Origin: Bordetella genomosp. 9
GTDB lineage: Bacteria; Pseudomonadota; Gammaproteobacteria; Burkholderiales; Burkholderiaceae_B
Length of the DNA: 64,000 bases
Assembly (NCBI RefSeq): GCF_002119725.1
Contig: NZ_CP021109.1
Span: 1,550,001 to 1,614,000 of the forward strand
Direction: 5' to 3'
Shown here: positions 1-8,650 of the stretch, piece after piece
Layout: each line of letters opens with the position of its first letter
How positions within the stretch are numbered: the first letter of the stretch is position 1
Position numbers and translations under genes: made by a program
The notes under the pieces: generated by a model
Told to the model about the DNA's origin: nothing
The model's database searches: none
The model's input: only the letters and a program-made list of their open reading frames with translations

Positions 1-765
1 CCGCCGGAAATCAACGACGACCAGGCCATCATGCTGTCCGATATCTTTCCCACTGGCTATTTCGGCGCGGATCTGGCGGATATCGCGCCAGGACGGACCG
101 TCGCGGTGTTCGGGTGCGGTCCGGTGGGGCAATTTGCCATCGCGTCCGCCAAACTGATGCATGCCGGGCGCATCTTCGCGGTGGACGCCGTGCCGGACCG
201 GCTTGCCATGGCGCGCGCGCAGGGCGCCGAAACCGTCGACTTCAACGCGGAAGATCCCGTGGAGACCATCAAGCACCTGACCGGCGGCATCGGTGTGGAC
301 CGCGCCATCGACGCAGTGGGCGTCGATGCCGTGCATCCCCATCATGGACCGGCCGCCGATCCGCAGCAGAACGCCGCCATGGAAGCGCAATCGCGTGAGC
401 TGGCGCCGCACGCGCACCCCGATGGCGCGAACTGGGTGCCGGGCGATGCACCGTCGCAGGCGCTGAACTGGGCGGTGCAGGCGCTGGCCAAGGCCGGCAC
501 CTTATCGATCATTGGCGTATATCCGCCCACCGACAACGCTTTTCCCATCGGCCTGGCCATGAACAAGAACCTGACCGTGCGGATGGGGAACTGCAATCAT
601 CGCAAGTACATCCCCATGCTCATCGAGCTCGTGCAGTCGGGTCGTATCGATCCGGCCCGGATCCTGACCAAGCGCGAGCCCCTGACCTCGGTGCTCGAAG
701 CCTACAAGGCCTTCGACACGCGGCAGCCCGGCTGGATGAAAGTGGAATTGGCTCCGGTGGCGTGA
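1..765 (+). CDS. Zinc-dependent alcohol/formaldehyde dehydrogenase, C-terminal part (5' end outside window)
   Basis: The reading frame is open from the first base, so the gene begins upstream of the window. The visible 254 residues contain the NAD(P)-binding Rossmann motif VFGCGPVGQFAIASAK followed by an acidic residue after the second strand (AVDAVPDR), as in NAD-dependent medium-chain dehydrogenases. The insert with PHHGPAADPQQ and the C-terminal layout resemble the glutathione-independent formaldehyde dehydrogenase-like branch of the zinc family. The catalytic zinc ligands would lie in the missing N-terminal part, so substrate cannot be judged. A short gap and a separate ribosome binding site precede the next gene. 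Confidence 0.85.
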   Translation, partial: PPEINDDQAIMLSDIFPTGYFGADLADIAPGRTVAVFGCGPVGQFAIASAKLMHAGRIFAVDAVPDRLAMARAQGAETVDFNAEDPVETIKHLTGGIGVDRAIDAVGVDAVHPHHGPAADPQQNAAMEAQSRELAPHAHPDGANWVPGDAPSQALNWAVQALAKAGTLSIIGVYPPTDNAFPIGLAMNKNLTVRMGNCNHRKYIPMLIELVQSGRIDPARILTKREPLTSVLEAYKAFDTRQPGWMKVELAPVA

Positions 766-792
766 TGCCGCCTAGACAACCAGGAGAGAGTC

Positions 793-1248
793 ATGAAGGC
801 ACGCAACAGAACGACGGCGCTGCGCCGTTGGGGCAACGTCGGCTGGCTCGCCGCGCTCGCGCTGGGCGCGGCGGCGATTCAAAGCATGGACGCCGTGCAT
901 GCGGCGCCGTCGGGCGGCGCAAGCCTCATTGCGCAGGCAGGCCCGGGTAGTGGCGGCCAGGGTGCTGACGGCGGTGCGGGATCCACCGGCGGCGGCCAAT
1001 GGAAGCATCCCGAGTCCGGCGCCACCAGCCCTTCCGGGTCGAGCGCCGTGGGACCGGGCGACAGCCAGGGACAGGCGCGCGACGCGTCCCCGGGGCAAGG
1101 CGGCGACAGCGGCAAGCACAGCGGCAACGATACGAAGCGCGGTTCGTCCAAGGGTGCGTCCGGCATGAGCGGCAGCAGCAAGGGCAGTGCCGCGAACAGC
1201 GACAAAGGCCCCGGACACCGCGGCATGGAATCCAAGCCGGGACACTAG
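793..1248 (+). CDS. Small exported Gly/Ser-rich protein of unknown function
   Basis: 151 residues. An AGGAGAG ribosome binding site sits just upstream of the ATG. The N terminus has a basic stretch, a hydrophobic core (WLAALALGAAAI) and a likely cleavage site after AVHA, which is a Sec signal peptide. The mature part is low complexity, rich in Gly, Ser, Asp and Lys (repeated GGQG, GSSKG, SGN motifs), and has no domain I recognise, so it is probably disordered in the periplasm or outside the cell. A perfect hairpin separates it from the convergent cytochrome gene. No function can be assigned. Confidence 0.7.
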   Translation: MKARNRTTALRRWGNVGWLAALALGAAAIQSMDAVHAAPSGGASLIAQAGPGSGGQGADGGAGSTGGGQWKHPESGATSPSGSSAVGPGDSQGQARDASPGQGGDSGKHSGNDTKRGSSKGASGMSGSSKGSAANSDKGPGHRGMESKPGH

Positions 1249-1255
1249 GGCGAGG

Positions 1256-1285
1256 GAAACGCGGCTCTCACAGGAGCCGCGTTTC
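1256..1285. terminator. Perfect 12-bp hairpin between convergent genes
   Basis: GAAACGCGGCTC at 1256-1267 pairs with GAGCCGCGTTTC at 1274-1285 across a six-base loop. It lies exactly between the ends of two convergent genes (1248 and 1297). There is no long T-run on either strand, so a bidirectional terminator or 3'-end stabiliser is inferred from position and stem strength. Confidence 0.6.
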
Positions 1286-1296
1286 GCTCCTGGCCT

Positions 1297-2280
1297 TCAG
1301 GGCTGCCGCATGCCCGAATAGTATTTGACGAGGGCCGCCTGATCTTCGGCGCTGAGCCGCTTGGCGATATCGCGCATGGTGCCCAGATCGTCATTGGCGC
1401 GCTGGCCGCTGCGGAATGCGTCCAGCTGCGTGGCCAGATAGGTGTCGGATTGCCCCGCCAGACGGGGCAGCATCGGGTTTTCGCCTTCCCCGTTCGCGCC
1501 GTGGCAATTGGCGCACGCCGCCAGCGCAAGCGCGTTGTCGCCGAATCCATGCAATACCTGTCCGCGGTCCTGCGGATTGGGCGCCGGCGGCTTCAACGGG
1601 GGCGCGGGCAGACTGCCGTAGTAGCGCGCGACGGCGGCGATGTCCTGGTCGCTCAAGCCTTTGGCGATGCCCGTCATGATCGGATGCTGGCGCGTGCCGT
1701 CGCGGTAATCCAGCAGTTGTTTGACCGTATAGGCGGGCGACGCGCCGGCCAGGATCGGGAAAGGCGTGCCGGCCGCCGGCACCCCTTGAGCGCCGTGACA
1801 GGACGCGCAAGCGGCCACGCCCGCTTCCGGCTTGCCCGAGTTCGCCAGCGATGCGCTGGACGCTGTGTCTCCCGATTGCGCCAGCAAGGCGTCCCAGCGG
1901 GCCTGGGGAAAGGAAAAGTCGGTGCCCTTGCGTGGGGGAGGCGGGGGCGGCGCGGGTTGAATCTGGGGCGCTGGCGGGCTCTGCGCGGACTGCTGGCCCT
2001 GCGGGGCCGCCGCGGTCTGCGTTGCCGCCCCGCCCGCTCCCGCTGGCGCCTGTGGCGTGCCCGTTGGCGCCTGGGCCTGACCGGGTGAGAGCGTCGCGCC
2101 GCCCGCCGACGGCTGCGGCGCGCCAGGCTGGGCCGGCGCAGGCTGGCCCGGCGGTCCGCCGGCCGGCGTGCTGCGGTGTACGGAAATATGAAACAGCGAA
2201 GCGGTTCCGGCCACCAGCACGCCAGCCACCACGACCACCGAAATGGCGCCCTTGGCGAGCGCCGCCATGTTGTCGTTCAT
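1297..2280 (-). CDS. Membrane-anchored dihaem cytochrome c, electron acceptor of the GMC dehydrogenase
   Basis: 327 residues from the ATG at 2280, which overlaps the stop codon of the dehydrogenase gene (ATGA), so the two are translationally coupled. Residues about 11-30 form an uncleaved-looking membrane anchor. A Pro/Ala/Gln-rich linker covers about 36-118. Two class I haem sites follow, CASCH at 158-162 and CANCH at 256-260, in an arrangement like cytochrome c4. It probably takes electrons from the FAD subunit in the periplasm and passes them to the quinone pool or an oxidase. Known gluconate and glucose dehydrogenase cytochrome subunits usually carry three haems; only two are visible here. 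Confidence 0.88.
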   Translation of the reverse strand: MNDNMAALAKGAISVVVVAGVLVAGTASLFHISVHRSTPAGGPPGQPAPAQPGAPQPSAGGATLSPGQAQAPTGTPQAPAGAGGAATQTAAAPQGQQSAQSPPAPQIQPAPPPPPPRKGTDFSFPQARWDALLAQSGDTASSASLANSGKPEAGVAACASCHGAQGVPAAGTPFPILAGASPAYTVKQLLDYRDGTRQHPIMTGIAKGLSDQDIAAVARYYGSLPAPPLKPPAPNPQDRGQVLHGFGDNALALAACANCHGANGEGENPMLPRLAGQSDTYLATQLDAFRSGQRANDDLGTMRDIAKRLSAEDQAALVKYYSGMRQP

Positions 2281-4049
2281 ACCTTCACCAGCGGTCCAGG
2301 AGCTTTCAGGTAATCGCGCTTCACCGCATCCACGATCCAGTACGCGGTCGCGCCCACCGTGCCGGTGGGGTTGAAGCACGAGTTCTGGGGGAACAGCGAG
2401 GCGCCGGTCACGAAAACGTTGGGCACGTCCCAGCACTGCCCGTAGCGGTTCACCACGCTGGTGCGGGGGTCGTCGCCCATGGCGGCGCCGCCGGTCAGGT
2501 GGGTGGACTGATAGCTGGCAGCCGAGTAAGGCTTGCTGCGCGGCGCGGGCTCGGTGCGGATCACGCCCTTCATCGCCTTGCCGATTTCATCGCCCTTGGC
2601 CGTCACGAAGCGCGACATGCGGATGTCGTTGTCCGGGAAGTCATACGTGATGCGCAGCAGCGGCTGCCCCCACGCATCCTTGTACGTGGGGTCCAGATCC
2701 AGATAACTGCCGCGGGTCGGCAGGGCCGAACCCGTGATGGTGATCGGTATGGCATGGTTGTAGTAGCGCTTGACCGCCTGCTTCCAGGCGGAGCCCCATG
2801 CAGGTGTGCCGCTGGGCACGGGATGGTTGCCGATAGGCGTGCCGCTTACCACCTGGATCTGTATGTACGCGCCGCCCACGAAGCCCAGCGGGCCGTGGTC
2901 GAAATTGTCGGTACAGAAGTCGTCCATGGTGACCGCGACGGCGCCCGCGCCCATGAACGGGTTGATCGGCGTCTTCTCATCGAAAAACAGGCCGACGCCA
3001 GACGTGGTCTGGTGGGTGTAATTGCGGCCCACCACGCCTTCGCCCGTTTGCGGGTCGTAGGGCTTGCCAATCCCGGAGAGCAGCAACAGGCGCACGTTGT
3101 TGATGCTGAACGCGCACAGGAAGACCAGGCTGGCGGGCTGGAACACTTCTTCGCCGGCTTCGTCGATATAGGTCACGCCAGTGGCGCGCTTCTTGTCCTT
3201 GTCCAGCTCCACCCTCAGCACATGCGTGCCCGTCCGCAGCTCGAAAGTGTTCAGCTTCATCGCTACGGGCAGTATGCAAACCTGGGGCGATGCCTTGGCG
3301 AAATGCTCGCAGCCGTAGTTGGAGCAGAAGCCGCAATAGACGCAGGCGTTCATGTGCAGCCCTTCGGAGTTCACATAGGGCCGGGTGCAGAGCGCCGACG
3401 GCTGCACGTACGGGTGATATCCCAGCTTGCGCGCCGCTTCCCCGAAGAGCGCCGGCGCGTAGGGCACCTTCATTGGCGGATTGGGGTAGGGATTCGAGCG
3501 CCAGGGTTCGAAGGGATTGCCTCCTTCCTGCTTCTGGCCCTTGATGTTGCCCGCGAATCCCGATGCACCGATCAATTTGTCGAAGCGGTCGTAGTAGGGC
3601 TCCAGTTCCTCATAGCTCACCGGCCAATCCTGCGCCGTGATGTCCTCGTCGAAAATCTTCGCGCCGTACTTCTGGGTGTAGTGCGAGCGCAGCTTGAACT
3701 CGACTTCGTCGAATCGGTAGTAGGCGCCCGACCAATGGTTGCCGGCGCCGCCCAGGTGTGTGCCCGGGTAGGCGAAGGTCCACCGCCGCATCGGCAGCGC
3801 GGTCTGGCCGACGTTGTTGCGGAAGGTGAAGGTTTCCGTGGCGGTGTTCTGGTGCAGGGCGTGGCGGCGCGTGTACTTCAATTCGTCATGCACCATGGGG
3901 CCCTGGAAATCGGGCGAGGGCCAGCGCGGCTGTCCGCGTTCCAGCACCACCACTTTCTGGCCGTTGGCAGCCAGCTCCTTGCCGATGATCGATCCGGTCC
4001 AGCCGCCGCCAATGATGGCGACGTCGACTTCCGGCAGTTTGCGGCTCAT
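2277..4049 (-). CDS. GMC-family FAD dehydrogenase, large subunit (gluconate 2-dehydrogenase / FAD-glucose dehydrogenase type)
   Basis: 590 residues. An N-terminal FAD-binding motif AIIGGGWTGSIIG (11-23) ends in the acidic VVVLERG. The C-terminal GMC signature has HLTGGAAMG and the NPTGT segment with the catalytic His/Asn region. It lacks its own signal peptide, as in this family, where it is exported together with the Tat-signal small subunit encoded just upstream. A cysteine cluster (Cys236, Cys239, Cys242, Cys247 in CVYCGFCSNYGC) resembles the iron-sulfur site of bacterial FAD-glucose dehydrogenase. It starts inside the stop codon of the small subunit gene. The substrate is probably a sugar, sugar acid or polyol, but cannot be named from sequence. 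Confidence 0.9.
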   Translation of the reverse strand: MSRKLPEVDVAIIGGGWTGSIIGKELAANGQKVVVLERGQPRWPSPDFQGPMVHDELKYTRRHALHQNTATETFTFRNNVGQTALPMRRWTFAYPGTHLGGAGNHWSGAYYRFDEVEFKLRSHYTQKYGAKIFDEDITAQDWPVSYEELEPYYDRFDKLIGASGFAGNIKGQKQEGGNPFEPWRSNPYPNPPMKVPYAPALFGEAARKLGYHPYVQPSALCTRPYVNSEGLHMNACVYCGFCSNYGCEHFAKASPQVCILPVAMKLNTFELRTGTHVLRVELDKDKKRATGVTYIDEAGEEVFQPASLVFLCAFSINNVRLLLLSGIGKPYDPQTGEGVVGRNYTHQTTSGVGLFFDEKTPINPFMGAGAVAVTMDDFCTDNFDHGPLGFVGGAYIQIQVVSGTPIGNHPVPSGTPAWGSAWKQAVKRYYNHAIPITITGSALPTRGSYLDLDPTYKDAWGQPLLRITYDFPDNDIRMSRFVTAKGDEIGKAMKGVIRTEPAPRSKPYSAASYQSTHLTGGAAMGDDPRTSVVNRYGQCWDVPNVFVTGASLFPQNSCFNPTGTVGATAYWIVDAVKRDYLKAPGPLVKV

Positions 4050-4906
4050 GCTGCCTCCTTCACCGTCGGAGCATCCAGCTGCGTCCGCTTTTCGGGCTGC
4101 GGCGTGGGGCCGTGCATCGGCATGTCATGCACCGGACTGTTCGCAATCGATACCGGTTCGCGCACGAACGCGACGCCGTGGCGCTCGATGTCGTTGGAGT
4201 AGCTGGCGTATGCGCCGGGAAACTGTACGAGCTTCCAACCCACCATGTCGCGGTTGCCTCCGTGGATGGGATCGCAGAAAAATCCCTCGATGGTCGCATC
4301 CATCAGCGCGCCGAAGAATACGGCGGACGGCAGGGGCGAGAAATCCAGCTTGCCTGCTTCCATGCGGGCAAGCATGTCGTCCTGCGCTGCGGCGTCCAGT
4401 TCCGTGAAGGACTTGCCGTTTTGCGCCTGCCGCACCGCCTGCGCGAAGCGCGCCAGGCCGGTGCGGAACATCTCCGCCGGCGTGTACGAAAGCTGGTAGC
4501 CCTGCTGCGGCGTCCCCGAAGCAAATGGACCGGACCGGTAGAAATGGTCGCCGCTGCCCCAGGCGCCGGCAAGCTGGCGGTCAATGTACGTCGTTACGCC
4601 GGCTTCCCTGGCGCCCGGTCCAAGGTCGTCCGCAGGAATCAGCCGGGCCACGATGGCGTCCATCAAGGCGGCCTCTTCGGCGTTGAAGAATTGCCATGCC
4701 GGCATCCCGCCTGTCGCGGCGGCGGCCGGCGGGGTGGCAGGGGAGGGCGCGCTCTGCGGCGGTGTGCCGGGCGCCGGTGCACCCGATTCCGGCGCGGGAG
4801 GATCTGCCGCGGTGGCTCGTCCGGCCAGCGCCGCGGCGGGCAGGCCGACAGTGATCGCCTTCAATACTTGGCGGCGTGAAGCGGGATCGACGGGTTTTGA
4901 GTTCAT
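4046..4906 (-). CDS. Gluconate 2-dehydrogenase subunit 3 family protein (Tat-exported small subunit)
   Basis: 286 residues from the ATG at 4906, preceded by a GGGGGA ribosome binding site; longer in-frame starts upstream lack one. The N terminus holds a twin-arginine signal (SRRQVLKAI, then a short Ala/Leu/Gly-rich core ending near ATAA). A Pro/Ala-rich segment of about 40 residues follows, then the conserved domain starting near FFNAEEAALMDAIVARLIP. In this family the subunit carries the FAD subunit through the Tat pathway and stays in the complex. It is the first gene of a three-gene operon with four-base overlaps. The Ala/Pro-rich insert makes it longer than the usual 160-250 residues. Confidence 0.87.
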   Translation of the reverse strand: MNSKPVDPASRRQVLKAITVGLPAAALAGRATAADPPAPESGAPAPGTPPQSAPSPATPPAAAATGGMPAWQFFNAEEAALMDAIVARLIPADDLGPGAREAGVTTYIDRQLAGAWGSGDHFYRSGPFASGTPQQGYQLSYTPAEMFRTGLARFAQAVRQAQNGKSFTELDAAAQDDMLARMEAGKLDFSPLPSAVFFGALMDATIEGFFCDPIHGGNRDMVGWKLVQFPGAYASYSNDIERHGVAFVREPVSIANSPVHDMPMHGPTPQPEKRTQLDAPTVKEAA

Positions 4907-5055
4907 ACGGTTCCCCCAGGCAAACTCGGCGCGCCGCTGCAACCGCTATGCCCGGCCTTGCGCCGTGACGCGCCATCGGTGGACATTGGGATGGCGGACG
5001 AAATCGCCGCCGCCGTGCCGGAAACCGTGCAAAAAATGCGCACGGGTGAGCCGCG

Positions 5056-5562
5056 TCATCGACCGCCGTGGCGCCGCCATTCCTGGTGGAGCGTGATCAT
5101 GCGCTCCAAGGCATAGGCCGCGGCGGCCTTGCGTATGCCATGCCGGCCGCCATCGAAGCGCCGGGTTTCCGTGTACACCGCGGGGGTGGCGTCGGCCGCG
5201 CTGAGCTTGAACACCCATGCGAAGCATTGTGTGCCCGCCGGTATCTCGTCATCCGTACCGTCGGCCAGCCCGGTGTTGGCGATGGCCACATTCGCCGGGC
5301 TGCGCTGCGCGGCGCCCAACGCCATCTCCCGCGCGACGGCTTCGCTAGTCAGGTTGTGCGTGTCCAGCGTGCGCTGCGAGACGCCGACGCAGCGGCGCTT
5401 CGCGTCAGGCGAATAAACGACGAATGCGCAATCGAGCAGGGCGCCTGCCCCCGGCACGTCGGCCAGCATGCTGGCAATCATTCCCGCTGTGCAGGACTCG
5501 GCGGTGACGAGCGTCAGCCCGTTCTCGCGCATGAAAACGGCGACGCGATCGATGGTGTTCAT
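5056..5562 (-). CDS. CinA C-terminal domain protein (PncC-like amidohydrolase fold)
   Basis: 168 residues, with a GGAGG ribosome binding site upstream. The N-terminal motif TLVTAESCTAGMIASMLAD is the hallmark of CinA C-terminal domains, which in PncC deamidate nicotinamide mononucleotide. The second half departs from the usual pattern: where PncC has a GIAGPxGG loop, this protein has NTGLADGTDDEIPAGT. It may therefore be a divergent paralogue with a changed substrate. It stands alone, without the N-terminal MoaB-like domain of full CinA, and ends about 150 bases before the GMC operon on the same strand. Confidence 0.8.
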   Translation of the reverse strand: MNTIDRVAVFMRENGLTLVTAESCTAGMIASMLADVPGAGALLDCAFVVYSPDAKRRCVGVSQRTLDTHNLTSEAVAREMALGAAQRSPANVAIANTGLADGTDDEIPAGTQCFAWVFKLSAADATPAVYTETRRFDGGRHGIRKAAAAYALERMITLHQEWRRHGGR

Positions 5563-5674
5563 GGCTTTCCTCCAAATGAAGAGAAAGCAACTGTCGGACC
5601 CGGGCCTGACGGTTGCTCGTCAGCAGCGCCGCCAGGTGGAATTGGCGCTGGCTGCGGGACCGAGGAGAAGTTGC

Positions 5675-6166
5675 ATGGACATCCAGTGGGAAAACATTTT
5701 CACGTTCAGCATGTCGCCCATCGAAATCATCATTCGGGGCACCATCACCTATTGGTTCATCTTCATCCTGATGCGCTTGGCCGGCCGCCGCGACGTCGGT
5801 TCTCTCGGGATGGCGGACGTGCTGGTGGTCGTTTTGATTTCCGACGCGGCGCAGAACGCCATGGCCGGCGAGTACAAGGCCGTGCCCGATGGCATGGTGC
5901 TGATCGCCACGATCGTGTTCTGGAGCGTCTTCATCGATCGGCTGGCATATGCGTTCCCGCGCGTGCGTCCGCTGTTGCAGCCGCCCAAGCTGTGCATCGT
6001 CAAGGACGGGGAGCTGCAGCGCCGGGCGATGCGGCGCGAAAGCATCACGCCGGACGAGCTGGAAAGCGAATTGCGCCAGAAAGGCATCACCGATGTGGCG
6101 GACGTGCGGCGCGCGTACATCGAGCCGGACGGCTCCATCAGCGTGATCAAGAGGCCGGGCGCTTGA
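5675..6166 (+). CDS. DUF421 (YetF-like) inner membrane protein
   Basis: 163 residues. The ATG at 5675 follows a GAGGAG site; the reading frame is open further upstream but without family similarity. Three hydrophobic segments fill the first 85 residues, with the family motif LMRLAGRRDVGSL near residue 40 and SDAAQNAM after the second segment. The cytosolic C-terminal half has CIVKDGELQRRAMRRE and LRQKGI..ADVRRAYIEPDG, the usual DUF421 tail. The biochemical role of the family is not settled. It converges with recQ, and the two coding ends overlap by 20 bases. Confidence 0.85.
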   Translation: MDIQWENIFTFSMSPIEIIIRGTITYWFIFILMRLAGRRDVGSLGMADVLVVVLISDAAQNAMAGEYKAVPDGMVLIATIVFWSVFIDRLAYAFPRVRPLLQPPKLCIVKDGELQRRAMRRESITPDELESELRQKGITDVADVRRAYIEPDGSISVIKRPGA

Positions 6167-7985
6167 GCGACGGGATGGCGGGCCTGGCGCGCGGCGGCGT
6201 CCGCGCGGGCGGCGCGTGGGTTGCGGCCGCCGCCGGCGCGGATGCGGGCACCGGCGGCCTTTCTTTCAGGCGCCGGACGTACGAGGGCAGGAAACGGCGC
6301 AGTTCGCCGTTGGGAAAGCGGATGTCCACCCGCTCGAGCGTTACGGATTCCACGACGCCGGCGCCATACCGGCGCACGCGCACGCCATCGCCCACGTGGA
6401 GGGCGTTCGGCTTGCTTTCGGGCTGCTCCCGATCCGGCAGGTCGCCGGCCTGCGCCGCGGCTTCGGCCTGACGGGCCAGGTCGCAGCTGTCGCAGTGGCT
6501 GCACCGCTCCCAGGCCGGTTCCTCGCCGAAATGCGCCAGCAGCATGTGCCAGCGGCATCGCCCGCTGCGCGCGTAGGCGACCATGGACTCGAGCGTCTTG
6601 CGGTCCGTTTCGGCTCTTTCTTCGTAAGCGCGCGCGGCGTTCGCGATCTGCTCGTCCCGGTCGGCGCCGTTTGACGGCGCGTCCTTCAGTCGCAGGATGG
6701 CGTCACGGCCGTCGCGCGCCTCTCGCGCCACGATATCCGCGTCGGCCAGCAGCTTCACGGCGACCTGCAATTTCCGCAGTCCGGCATCGGCCAGGGCTTC
6801 GTGCAAGGCGTCGAAGCGCAGGCCTTGTGGCGTGTCGGCCAACGTGTGCACCACACGTTTCAAAAGTTCTTCGCCGGGATAGCGGTTGGCCAGGAAGAAC
6901 TGCTGGATGCGCTTGTCCTTTTCCTCGTGGATCAGAACGCAACGGGCCGGCTTGCCATCGCGGCCCGCCCGGCCGGACTCCTGGTAATAGGCATCCAGGC
7001 TGCCGGGCAACTGGGCATGCACGACCAGCCTGACGTCGGGCTTGTCGATCCCCATGCCGAAGGCATCGGTCGCGACCATGATGCGCAGCGATCCCGACAT
7101 GAAGGCATTCTGCGCCTCTTCGCGCCGGGATCCGGCCAGCCGCCCATGGTAAAGGCCCGCCGGTTGGCCCGCTTCCGCAAGCATCGCGTGCAAGGCCTCT
7201 GCCTCCTTGACGGTAGCGGTGTAGACGATTGCGGGGCCGTCCGTGCCGGCGACCAGGTCGCGCACGGCGGCCTGTTTGCTTTCTTCACCGGCAACCTGCC
7301 GGACGGCGTAATACAGATTCTCCCGATAGACGCCGACCTTGATCACGCAGGCCGCCCGCAGATCGAGCGATTCGGCAATGTCCTGGATGACTTCATCGGT
7401 GGCCGTCGCGGTCATCGCCAGCACGGGAGGCCCCCCGAGCGCGCGCACCGCGCTGGGAATCTCCAGATAAGCGGGGCGGAAATCATGCCCCCATTGGGAA
7501 ATGCAATGCGCCTCGTCGATCACGAAGAGCGATACCTGCTGGCGCGTCAGCCAGCGCATGAAGTCGGCGTCCGCCAGGCGCTCCGGCGTGACGAGCAGAA
7601 TGGGGCGGCGCTGGCGGGCGGCATCGCGGCGGGAATCCGCCTGCTCCTGCTCGGAAATGGCGCTGTTGAAGACCGCCGCATCCACGCCGTATTCGGCCAG
7701 TTTCTCGTCCTGGTCCTTCATCAGTGCGATAAGCGGCGATACCACCACCGTCAGGCCTTCCATGCAAAGCGCCGGCGCTTGATAGCAAAGCGATTTGCCG
7801 CTGGCGGTGGGCATGACCGCAATCGTGTCGTTGCCTCGCATGACGCTGGCCATGACCTCCGCCTGACCCGGGCGCAAAACCCGGATGTCGAACTGCTCGT
7901 GCAGCACGTGCCGCAGTTGCACCGGGATGCCATCGAAGGGCGACGAAGGCTTGCGCTTACTCTTCGACGCCGGCATAGCTTGCAT
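6147..7985 (-). CDS. recQ: RecQ-family ATP-dependent DNA helicase
   Basis: About 612 residues from the ATG at 7985; a GTG at 8024 and an ATG at 7976 are other possible starts, and none has a strong ribosome binding site. Motif I is MPTASGKSLCYQ, motif II is VIDEAHCISQWGHDFRP, and motif VI ends near QESGRAGRDGKP. The RecQ-Ct zinc site is present (CRWHML, then CSHCDSCD). There is no HRDC domain; instead a C-terminal segment (GDGVRVRRYGAGVVESV) looks like a small beta-barrel that also occurs in related short RecQ proteins. RecQ helicases unwind DNA 3'-5' during recombination and repair. Its start overlaps the end of the upstream gene, so the two are probably co-transcribed. Confidence 0.9.
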   Translation of the reverse strand: MQAMPASKSKRKPSSPFDGIPVQLRHVLHEQFDIRVLRPGQAEVMASVMRGNDTIAVMPTASGKSLCYQAPALCMEGLTVVVSPLIALMKDQDEKLAEYGVDAAVFNSAISEQEQADSRRDAARQRRPILLVTPERLADADFMRWLTRQQVSLFVIDEAHCISQWGHDFRPAYLEIPSAVRALGGPPVLAMTATATDEVIQDIAESLDLRAACVIKVGVYRENLYYAVRQVAGEESKQAAVRDLVAGTDGPAIVYTATVKEAEALHAMLAEAGQPAGLYHGRLAGSRREEAQNAFMSGSLRIMVATDAFGMGIDKPDVRLVVHAQLPGSLDAYYQESGRAGRDGKPARCVLIHEEKDKRIQQFFLANRYPGEELLKRVVHTLADTPQGLRFDALHEALADAGLRKLQVAVKLLADADIVAREARDGRDAILRLKDAPSNGADRDEQIANAARAYEERAETDRKTLESMVAYARSGRCRWHMLLAHFGEEPAWERCSHCDSCDLARQAEAAAQAGDLPDREQPESKPNALHVGDGVRVRRYGAGVVESVTLERVDIRFPNGELRRFLPSYVRRLKERPPVPASAPAAAATHAPPARTPPRARPAIPSLKRPAS

Positions 7986-8475
7986 CGGACATATTGATGA
8001 GGCGGGGTTGCGCTTCACGCGCACGCTGGGACGCCGCCCGCAAGGCGCGGGGCAGCGAATAGGCGGGTCCTGTCGTCACCACGCGCGCGGGGGCGACGGT
8101 GGGGGCGCCATGGGCCGCAGCCGTCACGGCCGCGGGCTGGCGAGCGTCATCTTGGGCGGATTGCGCGGCCCCGCTCTTCGCTGTCGCTTGGGGAATGTCC
8201 TGGATGAGCGGAGCGGCCCCGCCGCGCGCGCCCGGTTCGGGGCGCGGTTCGGTTTTGGATCGGTTCGCGGCTGTCATGCGACGGCGTTGCGCCGGCCGCG
8301 ATTCCTGCGGCGCATCGTCATCGCCGATGCGGTGGATCAGTACGCCGGGCGCGGCGGCAACAACCATGCTCTTGCGCTCCCGCTTCGGGGCAGCGTCACG
8401 GCGGATGTGATGGCCCTGCGGGATGGACGTGACGAACAGGGCCGGGCCGGCCACGGTTTTGGTTTGCTCCTTCAT
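7957..8475 (-). CDS. Hypothetical protein upstream of recQ
   Basis: 172 residues starting at MKEQTKTVAG; the ATG at 8475 has a GGGAG ribosome binding site, and longer in-frame starts do not. No signal peptide or membrane segment is seen. The sequence is rich in Ala, Arg, Gln and Pro and looks largely disordered, with a somewhat ordered N terminus (ALFVTSIPQGHHIRRDA). I do not recognise a family. It overlaps the start of recQ by about 29 bases, which suggests co-transcription. It could be a spurious high-GC frame, but the start signal argues that it is real. Confidence 0.5.
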   Translation of the reverse strand: MKEQTKTVAGPALFVTSIPQGHHIRRDAAPKRERKSMVVAAAPGVLIHRIGDDDAPQESRPAQRRRMTAANRSKTEPRPEPGARGGAAPLIQDIPQATAKSGAAQSAQDDARQPAAVTAAAHGAPTVAPARVVTTGPAYSLPRALRAASQRAREAQPRLINMSDASYAGVEE

Positions 8476-8616
8476 CGTGTACTCCCTTTGGTTCCTGTGG
8501 TCGCCGCCGCAACAGCCGCGGCGCGACGGCTCGGAAGCCTGAGCGCATCGAGCAAGAACGGTGCCGCGCGCGGCAGGGCTGCGAAAGCAGCAGGCAAAAG
8601 GGGGAGGAAGGGCAAG

Positions 8617-8643
8617 AAAAAGGCAGCCGGTGGGCTGCCTTTT
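8617..8643 (-). terminator. Rho-independent terminator after tRNA-Thr
   Basis: AAAAGGCAGCC at 8618-8628 pairs perfectly with GGCTGCCTTTT at 8633-8643, with a GGTG loop. Read on the minus strand, the stem ends in a T-run, about 75 bases after the tRNA. It is symmetrical and could act in both directions. Confidence 0.75.
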
Positions 8644-8650
8644 CTGTATC

